Shown here piece by piece: positions 1-9,825 of a stretch of 64,000 nucleotides of DNA (positions are counted from its first letter, which is position 1; each line of letters begins with the position of its first letter). Source of the DNA: Aquincola tertiaricarbonis (lineage in GTDB: Bacteria > Pseudomonadota > Gammaproteobacteria > Burkholderiales > Burkholderiaceae_C). The DNA lies in contig NZ_JZUE01000007.1 of the NCBI RefSeq assembly GCF_000969605.1, positions 186,001 to 250,000 of the forward strand, read 5' to 3'. The notes under the pieces are model-generated. The model did no database searches. It was not told where the DNA came from and worked only from the letters and a program-made list of their open reading frames with translations. Made by a program: the position numbers and the translations under genes.

Positions 1-1
1 G

Positions 2-2527
2 GCGGTGATGGACGTGGAGCAGGCCGCGTCGCTGGACGACGTGACGCACACCATGACCACGCTGGCCGAGGTGACGCTGGAACGCGCCCTCGCCCAGGCC
101 CGCGCGGACGAGGACGTGCGCCACGGCCCGCCGCTGACGGCCGACGGCCGGCCGGTGGAGCTGTGGATCGTGGGCATGGGCAAGCTGGGGGCACGCGAGC
201 TGAACGTGTCGTCGGACATCGACCTGATCTACGTCTACGAGGAAGACGGCCAGACCACCGGGCCCGAGCCCATCAGCGCGCATGAGTACTTCGCCAAGGT
301 GGTGCGCCGCATCCACACGCTGATCGGCGACACCACCGACGACGGCTTTGTCTTCCGCGTCGACCTGATGCTGCGGCCCAACGGCAACTCCGGCCCGCCG
401 GCCGTCAGCCTGGCCATGCTGGAGGAGTACTTCCAGGTGCAGGGCCGCGAATGGGAACGCTTCGCCTGGCTCAAGAGCCGCGTGGTGGCCCCGCGCGCCG
501 CGGTGGACAGCGGCCGCGCGCTGCAGCTGCGCGACCTGGTCACGCCCTTCGTCTACCGCCGCTACCTGGACTACGGCGTGTTCGAAGGCCTGCGGCAGCT
601 GCACCGCAAGATCCGCGAGGAGGCGCAGCGCCGCGCCGCCGGCCGGCCCGAGCGCGCCAACGACGTGAAGCTGTCGCGCGGCGGCATCCGCGAGATCGAG
701 TTCATCGTGCAGCTGCTGCTGGTGGTGCGCGGCGGGCAGTTCCCCGAGATCCGCACCCGCTCCACGCTGCGCGGTCTGCAGCGCCTGGTGGCGCGTGGGT
801 TGATGAAGGCCGCCACCGCCGAGCGGCTGGCCGAGGCCTACACCTTCCTGCGCCGGGTGGAGCACCGCATCCAGTTCCTGGACGACCAGCAGACCCACCT
901 GCTGCCCACCGCCGACCACGACCTGGGCTGGATCGCCGGCAGCCTGGGCCTGGGCACGCCCGACAACCCCTGCGCGCTGCTGCATCACCTGGGCGAGACG
1001 CGCGAGTTCGTCGCCACCGAATTCGATGCGCTGCTGCACGACGGCCAGGCGCCCACGCCCAGCGCGCCGGGCCGCAACGGCTGCCGCACCTGCGGCACCG
1101 GCCCGCTGCCCATCGACAGCGAGACGCTGCACGAGCTGCTGCCCGCGGCGCTGCGCGAGCGGGTGCAGCGCTGGTCGCACAGCCCGCGGGTGCAGGCCCT
1201 GCGCGACGAAAGCAAGCTGCGCCTGGGCCGCCTGGTGCAGCGCGCGGCCAAGCGCATGACCGAAAGCGACTGCACCGGCGACGCGGTGCTGCGCTTCGTC
1301 GACTGGGTGGAGCCGCTGCTGCGCCGCGAGAGCTATCTGGCCCTGCTGGTCGAGCGCCCCGAGGTGCAGACCCGGCTGCTGCACCTGCTGGGCCTGGCCA
1401 AGTGGCCGATGCGCTACCTGATGCGCCATCCCGGCGTGATCGACGAGCTGGCCGACGACCGCCTGCTGCACAGCCGCTTCGACCGCGCCGCCTTCACGCT
1501 GGAGCTGGACGAGCGCTACACGGCCTGGGAGCGCTCGGGCGAGGCTTCGGAGGAAGCGCTGCTGGACACCCTGCGCCGCGCCCACCATGCCGAGGTGTTC
1601 CGCACCCTGGTACGCGACGTGGAGGGCCACATCACCGTGGAGCAGGTGGCCGACGACCTCTCCGCGCTGGCCGATGCCACGCTGGACTGCGCGCTGCGCT
1701 GGGCCTGGCGCCACCTCAAGCAGCGCCACCGCGAGGAGCCGCGTTTCGCCGTCGTGGCCTACGGCAAGCTGGGCGGCAAGGAACTGGGCTACGGCAGCGA
1801 CCTGGACGTGGTGTTCCTCTACGACGCCGAGGGCGAGGCCGACCCCGATGCCGCCAGCGAGGTGTATGGCGCCTTCGTGCGCAAGCTCATCACCTGGCTG
1901 ACGCTGCGCACCGCCGCGGGCGAGCTGTTCGAGATCGACACCGCGCTGCGGCCCAACGGCAACTCCGGCATGCTGGTCACCTCGCTCAATTCGTTCGAGA
2001 AGTACCAGGTGGGCCGCGGCAGCAATGCGGCCTGGACCTGGGAGCACCAGGCCATCACACGCGCCCGCTGCTGCGCCGGCGCGCCCGAGCTGTTCGAGCG
2101 CTTCGAGGCCATCCGCTGCGCGGTGCTCACCGCCCCGCGCGAGCCCGCGGCGCTGCGCGACGAGATCCACGCCATGCGCGAGAAGGTGCGTGCCGCGCAT
2201 CCGGTCAAGCCCGGGCGCTTCGACGTGAAGCACAGCGCCGGCGGCATGATGGACGCCGAGTTCGTGGTGCAGTACCTGGTGCTGCGCCATTCGGCCGAGC
2301 ACCCGGAGCTGCGCCCGAACGTGGGCAACATCGCGCTGCTGCAGCGTGCCGAGGCCGCCGGGCTGCTGCCCGCCGGCACCGGCATGGCCGCCGCCGATGC
2401 CTACCGGGAGCTGCGCCGCGCGCAGCACCGCGCACGCCTGGACGAGCAGCCCACGCAGTTCCCGCCCGACACGCTGGCCAAGGAGCACGACGCCGTGCTG
2501 GCCGTGTGGCGCGCGGTGTTCGGCTAG
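2..2527 (+). CDS. glnE: Bifunctional glutamine synthetase adenylyltransferase/adenylyl-removing enzyme GlnE (5' end outside window)
   Basis: GlnE attaches AMP to, and removes it from, glutamine synthetase in the cytoplasm, in response to PII and glutamine. About 841 residues are visible; the family is usually 900-950, so the N-terminus lies beyond the left edge and the frame is open to it. Both nucleotidyltransferase domains can be read. The N-terminal adenylyl-removase has GMGKLGARELN followed by SSDID (visible residues about 57-73). The C-terminal adenylylase has YGKLGGKELGYGSDLD (about 586-601). Each is followed by a GlnE helical region (GGIREIEFIVQ, and AGGMMDAEFVVQ). A linker near visible residue 360 holds an unusual CRTC pair. 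The stop codon abuts the next start, so this gene probably heads a transcript with the rhombosortase and exporter genes. Confidence 0.96.
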   Translation, partial: AVMDVEQAASLDDVTHTMTTLAEVTLERALAQARADEDVRHGPPLTADGRPVELWIVGMGKLGARELNVSSDIDLIYVYEEDGQTTGPEPISAHEYFAKVVRRIHTLIGDTTDDGFVFRVDLMLRPNGNSGPPAVSLAMLEEYFQVQGREWERFAWLKSRVVAPRAAVDSGRALQLRDLVTPFVYRRYLDYGVFEGLRQLHRKIREEAQRRAAGRPERANDVKLSRGGIREIEFIVQLLLVVRGGQFPEIRTRSTLRGLQRLVARGLMKAATAERLAEAYTFLRRVEHRIQFLDDQQTHLLPTADHDLGWIAGSLGLGTPDNPCALLHHLGETREFVATEFDALLHDGQAPTPSAPGRNGCRTCGTGPLPIDSETLHELLPAALRERVQRWSHSPRVQALRDESKLRLGRLVQRAAKRMTESDCTGDAVLRFVDWVEPLLRRESYLALLVERPEVQTRLLHLLGLAKWPMRYLMRHPGVIDELADDRLLHSRFDRAAFTLELDERYTAWERSGEASEEALLDTLRRAHHAEVFRTLVRDVEGHITVEQVADDLSALADATLDCALRWAWRHLKQRHREEPRFAVVAYGKLGGKELGYGSDLDVVFLYDAEGEADPDAASEVYGAFVRKLITWLTLRTAAGELFEIDTALRPNGNSGMLVTSLNSFEKYQVGRGSNAAWTWEHQAITRARCCAGAPELFERFEAIRCAVLTAPREPAALRDEIHAMREKVRAAHPVKPGRFDVKHSAGGMMDAEFVVQYLVLRHSAEHPELRPNVGNIALLQRAEAAGLLPAGTGMAAADAYRELRRAQHRARLDEQPTQFPPDTLAKEHDAVLAVWRAVFG

Positions 2528-3127
2528 ATGCTGCTCGCACGGCCGGGCGTGGCCTGGCTGCTGCTGGGCCTGGTGCTGGCGGGCGGCGCGCTGGCCGGCA
2601 CGCTGTACCCGCGCACGCTGCTGGACTGGCAGCCGGCGCTGGTTATGGCCGAGCCGTGGCGTGCCTTCAGCGCCGCCTTCGTGCACCTGAGCACCCGCCA
2701 CCTGCTGGCCAACCTGCTGGGCTGCGTGGTGGTGACGGCCTTCGGCCTCATCGCCCGCGTGCCGTGGTGGATCACGCTGGCCTGGCTGCTGGCCTGGCCG
2801 CTGGGCCATGCGCTGCTGTGGCTGCAGCCGGCGCTGCAGCACTATGCCGGCCTGTCGGGCGTGCTGCATGGCGGCACCGCGGCGGCCGCGCTGTACGTGG
2901 CCCTGCGCGGCCAGGGGCATGAACCCATCATCGGCTGGGGCGTGCTGCTGGGCCTGGGCGTCAAGCTGTACCGCGAGGCGCCCTGGCGCGGCCCGGTGCA
3001 GCATGTGGCGGGCTGGGACATTCCCATCGCGCCCATCGCCCATGCCACCGGCACGCTCGCCGCCCTGTTGTGCGCCGCGGCCGCCCTGGCCCTGGCGCGC
3101 GCCTTCACCAAGGAACGATCCGGATGA
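2528..3127 (+). CDS. rrtA: Rhombosortase (rhomboid-like intramembrane protease)
   Basis: Rhombosortases are rhomboid-family serine proteases of the inner membrane, thought to cleave proteins with a GlyGly-CTERM tail. The 199-residue protein is about the usual length and has roughly six hydrophobic segments. It shows the family marks: HLSTRHLLANLLG in an early helix, GLSGVLHGG with the predicted nucleophilic Ser, and a late WDIPIAPIAHATG segment with the predicted catalytic His. The ATG follows the glnE stop with no gap, and its end overlaps the next gene by ATGA, so expression is probably coupled. I see no GlyGly-CTERM substrate in the window. A plain rhomboid is the alternative, but the short six-helix form and the GLSGVLHG motif favour rhombosortase. 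Confidence 0.85.
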   Translation: MLLARPGVAWLLLGLVLAGGALAGTLYPRTLLDWQPALVMAEPWRAFSAAFVHLSTRHLLANLLGCVVVTAFGLIARVPWWITLAWLLAWPLGHALLWLQPALQHYAGLSGVLHGGTAAAALYVALRGQGHEPIIGWGVLLGLGVKLYREAPWRGPVQHVAGWDIPIAPIAHATGTLAALLCAAAALALARAFTKERSG

Positions 3128-4017
3128 CCGAACGAAGAAGCACGCTGGACGGCGCTGCGCTGTCCCTGCTGTTGATGTGCTGCGTGCTGTGGGGCTTGAA
3201 CCAGGTGGCCACCAAGATCGCGCTGGCGGACTTTCCGCCCTTCACCCAGGCGGCGCTGCGCTCGGCCGGCGCGGCGCTGCTGGTGCTGGCCTGGTCGCGG
3301 TTGCGGGGCATCCCGCTGTTCACGCGGGACGGCACCCTGGCCGGCGGCCTGCTGGCGGGCGCACTGTTCGCGGTGGAGTTCGGGCTGATCTTCTTCGGGC
3401 TGCAGTTCACCACCGCCTCGCGCATGGTGGTGTTCATCTACCTGGCGCCGTTCGTGGTGGCGCTGGGCATGCCGTTCATCGCGCGATCGGAGCGCTTGCG
3501 GCCGGTGCAGTTCGCCGGGCTGGTCGTGGCCTTCGGCGGCGTGGCCGCGGCCTTTGCCGAAGGCTTCGCCCAGCCCAGCGCCGGGCCCCGGCAATGGCTG
3601 GGCGATGCCTGCGGCGTGCTGGCGGCGCTGATCTGGGGTGCCACCACGCTGTCCATCCGCTCCACCCGGCTGGCGGGCGCCGCGCCGGAGAAGACGCTGC
3701 TGTACCAGCTGGGCGTGTCGGCACTGCTGCTGGGCGTGGCCGCGCCTGTCGCGCACGAGACGTGGCCGCAGGCGGTGGCGGCGGTATCGTGGGGTGCGTT
3801 GCTGTTCCAGACGGTGATCGTCACCTTCGCCAGCTACCTGGTGTGGTTCTGGCTGGTGCGGCACTACGCGGCCACGCGCATCGCCTCGTTCACGCTGCTC
3901 ACGCCCATCTCGGGCCTGGTGGCCGGGGCGCTGGTGTTGAACGAGCCCATCACGCCCCGGCTGCTGCTGGCCCTGGCCACGGTGGTGCTGGGGCTGGTGC
4001 TGGTCAACCGGCGATAG
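3124..4017 (+). CDS. DMT superfamily (EamA) permease, probable metabolite exporter
   Basis: The 297-residue protein has about ten hydrophobic segments in two EamA repeats, the layout of drug/metabolite transporters. The first repeat starts with a helix reading LLLMCCVLWGLNQVATKIAL. The second begins near residue 155 (LGDACGVLAALIWGATTLS) and ends with the conserved EPI region (LNEPITPRLLLALATVVLG). Members export amino acids, nucleobases or toxic metabolites; the substrate cannot be told from sequence. I chose the ATG that overlaps the rhombosortase stop as ATGA. An upstream extension would lie inside the rhombosortase and lacks family similarity. The gene is probably part of the glnE transcript. 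Confidence 0.85.
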   Translation: MTERRSTLDGAALSLLLMCCVLWGLNQVATKIALADFPPFTQAALRSAGAALLVLAWSRLRGIPLFTRDGTLAGGLLAGALFAVEFGLIFFGLQFTTASRMVVFIYLAPFVVALGMPFIARSERLRPVQFAGLVVAFGGVAAAFAEGFAQPSAGPRQWLGDACGVLAALIWGATTLSIRSTRLAGAAPEKTLLYQLGVSALLLGVAAPVAHETWPQAVAAVSWGALLFQTVIVTFASYLVWFWLVRHYAATRIASFTLLTPISGLVAGALVLNEPITPRLLLALATVVLGLVLVNRR

Positions 4018-4042
4018 TCAAACCATCAAGAAGGAGACGACC

Positions 4043-4705
4043 ATGATCACGCTCTGCGGTTTTCCGGTTTCGAACTACTACAACAAGGTCAAGCTCGCGC
4101 TGCTGGAAAAGGGCATCGAGTTCACCGAGGAATACGTCAACACCGGCTCCAAGGACGAGGCCGTGCTGTCGGCCTCGCCGCTGGGCAAGGTGCCCTTCAT
4201 CCGCACCGACAAGGGCACGCTGTGCGAAAGCCAGGCCATCGTCGACTGGCTGGAGACCGAATACCCCACGCCCGCGCTGCTGCCGGCCGACGCCTGGGGC
4301 CGCGCCAAGCAGCATGAGCTGATCACCTTCCTCGACCTGCACCTGGAGCTGGTGGCGCGCGAGCTGTATGGCGAGGCCTTCTTCGGCGGCACCGTGAGCG
4401 ACGAGACCAAGCAGCGCGTGCGCCAGAAGCTGGACAAGCACATTCCCGGCTTCCAGCGGCTGGCCTCGTTCAAGCCCTACGTGGCCGGCGAGCACTTCAC
4501 GATGGCCGACTGCGCGGCCTACACCAACCTGCCGCTGGTGGGCATGGCCACCAAGGCCATCTACGGCGAAGACCTGCTGCTCAAGCACGGCATCGACTGG
4601 AAAGCCTATGCCAAGCTGCTGGCCGAGCGCCCGGCGGTGCAGCGGGTGGACGCCGACCGCAAGGCCGACACCGCCGCTCGCATGGCCGCGGCCAGCAAGA
4701 AGTAA
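4043..4705 (+). CDS. Glutathione S-transferase family protein
   Basis: A 220-residue cytosolic protein with the GST layout. The N-terminal thioredoxin-like domain (about 1-80) contains SPLGKVPFIRTDKG and the glutathione-contact pair ESQAI. The helical C-terminal domain has the N-capping region FTMADCAAYTNLP. The start is supported by a strong AAGGAGA ribosome site 6-7 bases upstream. It follows the exporter gene by 25 bases on the same strand and may be cotranscribed. The substrate is unknown; such proteins conjugate glutathione to electrophiles or reduce peroxides. Confidence 0.88.
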   Translation: MITLCGFPVSNYYNKVKLALLEKGIEFTEEYVNTGSKDEAVLSASPLGKVPFIRTDKGTLCESQAIVDWLETEYPTPALLPADAWGRAKQHELITFLDLHLELVARELYGEAFFGGTVSDETKQRVRQKLDKHIPGFQRLASFKPYVAGEHFTMADCAAYTNLPLVGMATKAIYGEDLLLKHGIDWKAYAKLLAERPAVQRVDADRKADTAARMAAASKK

Positions 4706-4708
4706 GCT

Positions 4709-5329
4709 TCAGCGGGCCAGCGCCAACAGCTGAAAGCACGCGAAGCCGCCCAGCAGCAGTGCCGAGGCCTGGTTCACCCGGCGCTGCCAGCGCGCATCGA
4801 AGCGTGTGCGCAGCCGCCCCACCGCGGCGGCGAGCAGCAGCCACCACAGGGCCGAGCCCAGTAGCACCCCGCCCACCATCAGCCACGGCGAGGCCGGTGC
4901 CGCGGTGCGGCCGGCCAGCATGCCGAACACCGCCACGAACGACAGGATGGTGGAGGGATTGGCGAGCGTGAGCACGAAGGTGCCCGCCAGCAGGCGCAGC
5001 AGCGCGCCCCCGCCGACCGCCGCCGTGCGTTGCTGCGCGGGCGGCTGGTGCCAGGTGCGCCAGGCGATCACCGCCAGGACCAGCGCGCCGCCGCCGTGCA
5101 GCCAACCGCGTGCGCCCAGCAGCCATTGGGTGATCGCCACCACGCCGAAGGCCCCGATGGCGCCATAGACCGCATCGGCCAGCGCGGCGCCCAGGCCGGT
5201 GGCCAGCCCGGCAGCGGTGCCGTGCTGCAGCGTGCGCTGGATGGCCAGCACCCCGATCTGCCCCACCGGCGCCGCGATGGACAAGCCGATGAGCATGGAC
5301 TGGGCAAACAGCATGGCGGAGGGCGACAT
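4709..5329 (-). CDS. LysE family translocator
   Basis: A 206-residue inner-membrane protein with about six hydrophobic segments. It carries LysE-family marks: an N-terminal SIAAPVGQIGVLAIQRTL, then GLGAALADAVYGAIGAFG, and the central LANPSTILSF. LysE-type proteins export basic or other amino acids when their internal level rises. It is transcribed divergently from an Lrp/AsnC regulator across about 93 bases, a pairing common for amino acid exporters and suggesting that the regulator senses the exported amino acid. The start is the ATG giving MSPSAML; the longer frame upstream would run into the divergent gene and lacks family similarity. Confidence 0.9.
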   Translation of the reverse strand: MSPSAMLFAQSMLIGLSIAAPVGQIGVLAIQRTLQHGTAAGLATGLGAALADAVYGAIGAFGVVAITQWLLGARGWLHGGGALVLAVIAWRTWHQPPAQQRTAAVGGGALLRLLAGTFVLTLANPSTILSFVAVFGMLAGRTAAPASPWLMVGGVLLGSALWWLLLAAAVGRLRTRFDARWQRRVNQASALLLGGFACFQLLALAR

Positions 5330-5422
5330 GGCGTGATTGTGCGAAGGCACGACCCGCTTCAGCCAGCGCAGAATGAAGGCCGAACAGCGCAGCACCCGCG
5401 CTTTTTCAGCCACAAGGCTCGC

Positions 5423-5887
5423 ATGACAGAAACCGACCCGCCCGTGCGCCTGGACGACAAGGCCTGGCGCCTGCTGCAGGCGCTGCAGGCTGACGGCCGC
5501 GCCCCGCTGAAGACGCTGGCCGCCGCGGCAGGCCTGTCGATCCCTGCCACGGTGGAGCGGCTGCAGCGCCTGCAGGCCGCGGGCGTGGTGCGTTCCATCG
5601 GCGCGGAGCTGGATCCGGCGCGTGTCGGTTATGGGGTGAAGGCCATCGTCGGCATCACGGCGGCGCAGCCCGGCAAGCAGCGGCTGCTGGCCAAGCTGGC
5701 GCAGACGCCGCAGGTGCTGGAGTGCCACCACGTGGCCGGCGCCGACTCCTACCTGATGACGGTGGTGGCGCGCGACCTGCCCGACCTGGAGCGCTTCCTC
5801 GGCACCATCAACGGCTACGGCGAGACACGCACGTCCATCGTGTTCTCCACGCCCATCCCGCGGCGCGGGCTGGTGGCGCCGGCCTAG
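5423..5887 (+). CDS. Lrp/AsnC family transcriptional regulator
   Basis: A 154-residue protein of usual Lrp/AsnC length. The N-terminal winged helix-turn-helix spans about residues 10-60 (LDDKAWRLLQALQADGRAPL, then LAAAAGLSIPATVERLQRL). A C-terminal RAM/AsnC ligand domain runs from about 70 to 145, with VLECHHVAGADSYLMTV, the region that binds amino acid effectors. It sits divergent from the LysE exporter and is its probable regulator. Its last bases overlap the end of the convergent AI-2E family gene by four bases. The effector amino acid cannot be assigned. Confidence 0.9.
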   Translation: MTETDPPVRLDDKAWRLLQALQADGRAPLKTLAAAAGLSIPATVERLQRLQAAGVVRSIGAELDPARVGYGVKAIVGITAAQPGKQRLLAKLAQTPQVLECHHVAGADSYLMTVVARDLPDLERFLGTINGYGETRTSIVFSTPIPRRGLVAPA

Positions 5888-6954
5888 TTTCTTTCAGGCT
5901 CGGTCTGGGCTTCGTCCGAGTGGGCGAAGATATCCCAGGTGGCGATGAACAGCGCCGCCACCGCCGGCCCCAGCACGAAGCCGTTGATGCCGAAGATCGC
6001 CATGCCGCCCAGGGTGCTGATGAGCACCACCCAGTCCGGCATCTTGGTGTCCTTGCCCACCAGGATGGGGCGCAGCACGTTGTCCACCAGGCCGATGACA
6101 AAGACGCCGTAGGCGATCAGCCCGAAGCCCTGCAGCAGCGCACCCGTGGCCAGGAAATACGCCGCCACCGGGCCCCACACCAGCGCCGCACCCACGGCCG
6201 GCAGCAGCGAGAGGAAGGCCATCAGCGCGCCCCACAGCATGGCGCCCTGGATGCCCAGCACCCAGAAGGCGAGGCCACCCAGCACGCCCTGCGTGATGGC
6301 GACCACCACGTTGCCCTTGACGGTGGCCCGCACCACGGTGGCGAACTTGCCGATGAGGTTGCGCTTGTGCGCCTCGTCCAGCGGAATGGCCTGGCGGATG
6401 CGCATGGACAGCCGTGCGCCGTCACGCAGCAGGAAGAACAGCAGGTACAGCATCACGCCGAAGGCCACCACGAACTGCAGCGTGTTGCTGCCGATGCTCA
6501 CCGCCTGCGTGGCCGCGTACTGGCTCACCTCGCCGGCGGCGGAGGTGAGCCGCTCCTGCAGCGCGGCGAAGTTGCCCAGGCCGAAGCGGTCCAGCAGCTG
6601 CACCAGCCAGCCGGGCAGCGCATCGAAGATCTGCCTTGCGTAGTTGCCCAGGTTCCATTGGCCGGAGCGGATGCGCTCGTACACCAGCGCCGCCTCCTGC
6701 ACCAGCGAGGCGGTGATGAGCGCGATCGGCAGGATGACGATGACCAGGCAGATGCCCAGCGTGGCCAGCGCGGCCAGGTTGTTGTGGCGGGGCATGCGGC
6801 GCAGCAGCCGCCGGTACAGCGGCGAGAACAGCAGCGCCAGCACCGCACCCCAGAACACGGCGCCATAGAACGGCCAGAGGATCCAGCCGAAGGCCACCGT
6901 GACGATGAAAAGCAGCAGCAGGAACGCCTTGCGGTGCAACGCGGGTGTGTTCAT
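5884..6954 (-). CDS. AI-2E family transporter (YdiK/PerM-like permease)
   Basis: A 356-residue inner-membrane protein with about eight hydrophobic segments in the AI-2E/UPF0118 layout: two N-terminal helices around LLLLFIVTVAFGWILWPFYG, a soluble middle part (about 120-200), then a membrane-rich C-terminal half with PAVGAALVWGPVAAYFL and NVLRPILVG. Family members have been linked to autoinducer-2 export or Na+/H+ antiport, but most have no proven substrate, so no transport role is claimed here. It is convergent with the Lrp-type gene, sharing overlapping stop codons. Confidence 0.88.
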   Translation of the reverse strand: MNTPALHRKAFLLLLFIVTVAFGWILWPFYGAVFWGAVLALLFSPLYRRLLRRMPRHNNLAALATLGICLVIVILPIALITASLVQEAALVYERIRSGQWNLGNYARQIFDALPGWLVQLLDRFGLGNFAALQERLTSAAGEVSQYAATQAVSIGSNTLQFVVAFGVMLYLLFFLLRDGARLSMRIRQAIPLDEAHKRNLIGKFATVVRATVKGNVVVAITQGVLGGLAFWVLGIQGAMLWGALMAFLSLLPAVGAALVWGPVAAYFLATGALLQGFGLIAYGVFVIGLVDNVLRPILVGKDTKMPDWVVLISTLGGMAIFGINGFVLGPAVAALFIATWDIFAHSDEAQTEPERN

Positions 6955-7060
6955 GTAAGCGAGGCGGCAGGCCCCGGGTGGTCGATGGGCGCCAGCAGCA
7001 TATCGCCGCCCGGCGGCGCCCAGCGTCAGACGGCGCCGCTGATCGCGGTGCCGGCGGCCG

Positions 7061-7513
7061 TCAGCCCAGCGCCTCGTCCACCAGCCGCGGCAGGGCCGTC
7101 AGCTCGCGCACCACGCCTTCGGGCAGGCCGGCCCAGTCGGCCCAGGGCACTGACACGTCGGCTTCCCCGGCAGGGCGGCGGGCGCTCACCACCAGCGCCA
7201 GCGGCGCCTGGGGCGCGCTTCCGGGCCGGTCCATCACCACCGGCGTGCCGCCTTCGGCCGAGGCGAACACGATGAGCAGCGACTCGCCGGCATCGCCCAC
7301 GCGCTGCGGCGCGGCCACGTGGGCCAGCACCTGCAGGCCGTGGCGCTGGGCGCTGGCCTCCAGGCGCAGCACGGTTTCCTTCAGGCCATAGCGGCTGTGG
7401 CGCAGCGCGGCGCTGCGCTCGTCGGCGCGGCCGTCGCGCGCCTGGGCTCCCATCGACGCCAGCAGCACGGCCGCACAGCCGGTCATCCAGAAGCGGAAAG
7501 GTTGCTTCTTCAT
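7061..7513 (-). CDS. Secreted DUF302 domain protein
   Basis: A 150-residue protein that starts MKKQPFRFWMTGCAAVLLAS, a clear Sec signal peptide ending near AQA (residue about 24). The mature part resembles the DUF302 fold: an opening YGLKETVLRLEASAQRHGL, a central LLIVFASAEGGTPVV, and a C-terminal LPRLVDEAL. DUF302 proteins have no established biochemical role. The ATG is chosen because a GGAGAA site precedes it and the signal peptide begins there; a longer reading frame upstream has no signal. It is divergent from the sigma-54 activator gene. Confidence 0.7.
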   Translation of the reverse strand: MKKQPFRFWMTGCAAVLLASMGAQARDGRADERSAALRHSRYGLKETVLRLEASAQRHGLQVLAHVAAPQRVGDAGESLLIVFASAEGGTPVVMDRPGSAPQAPLALVVSARRPAGEADVSVPWADWAGLPEGVVRELTALPRLVDEALG

Positions 7514-7677
7514 CGTTGTTCTCCTGCGTCGCGGCCGAGTCTGTCCGGCTTGCGTGAAAGCGCCGTGAACGCCGAAGGCAAAGCTGTGTGAAGCCGCAGG
7601 GCATGCCCGCCTTGACAGCCCGCGGTGCGGGCGCGATGGTGCGCAACGCCCGCCAGAGGCCACCAGGAGACACGCGC

Positions 7678-9618
<1,941 letters not shown>

Positions 9619-9624
9619 GACAGC

Positions 9625-9665
9625 TGTCACATCGCGCGGCTGTGACACCTGTCGCGCAGTGACAC
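9625..9665 (+). promoter_or_regulatory. Tandem palindromic sites, putative enhancer for the AcoR-type activator
   Basis: TGTCACA at 9625-9631 and TGTGACA at 9641-9647 form a perfect 7-bp inverted repeat with a 9-bp gap. A third half-site, GTGACAC, lies at 9659-9665. The array sits about 90-130 bases upstream of the -24/-12-like element, the usual range for a sigma-54 activator's upstream sequence. Palindrome and spacing are seen; binding by the adjacent regulator is inferred. Confidence 0.55.
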
Positions 9666-9754
9666 CTGCACGGCAGCGGTCGCGCCACCGGCCGGAACCC
9701 GCAAACCCAGCACTGGCGCGGCCTGCAGCCCGATGCGCGCCCGCGCCGCATGCA

Positions 9755-9770
9755 TGGCATGGCGCTTGAT
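9755..9770 (+). promoter_or_regulatory. Possible sigma-54 (-24/-12) promoter of the monooxygenase gene
   Basis: TGGCATGGCGCTTGAT keeps the sigma-54 spacing (GG at -24, TTG at -12) and matches TGGCA..G....TTG, but has GA where GC is expected at -12. It lies 56 bases before the monooxygenase ATG and downstream of the tandem palindromes. The altered -12 dinucleotide is a real weakness. Confidence 0.4.
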
Positions 9771-9825
9771 CTGGCTGATGCGCACGGCCACCCGGCCGAT
9801 GCCCCACAACGATGGAGACCTGTGC

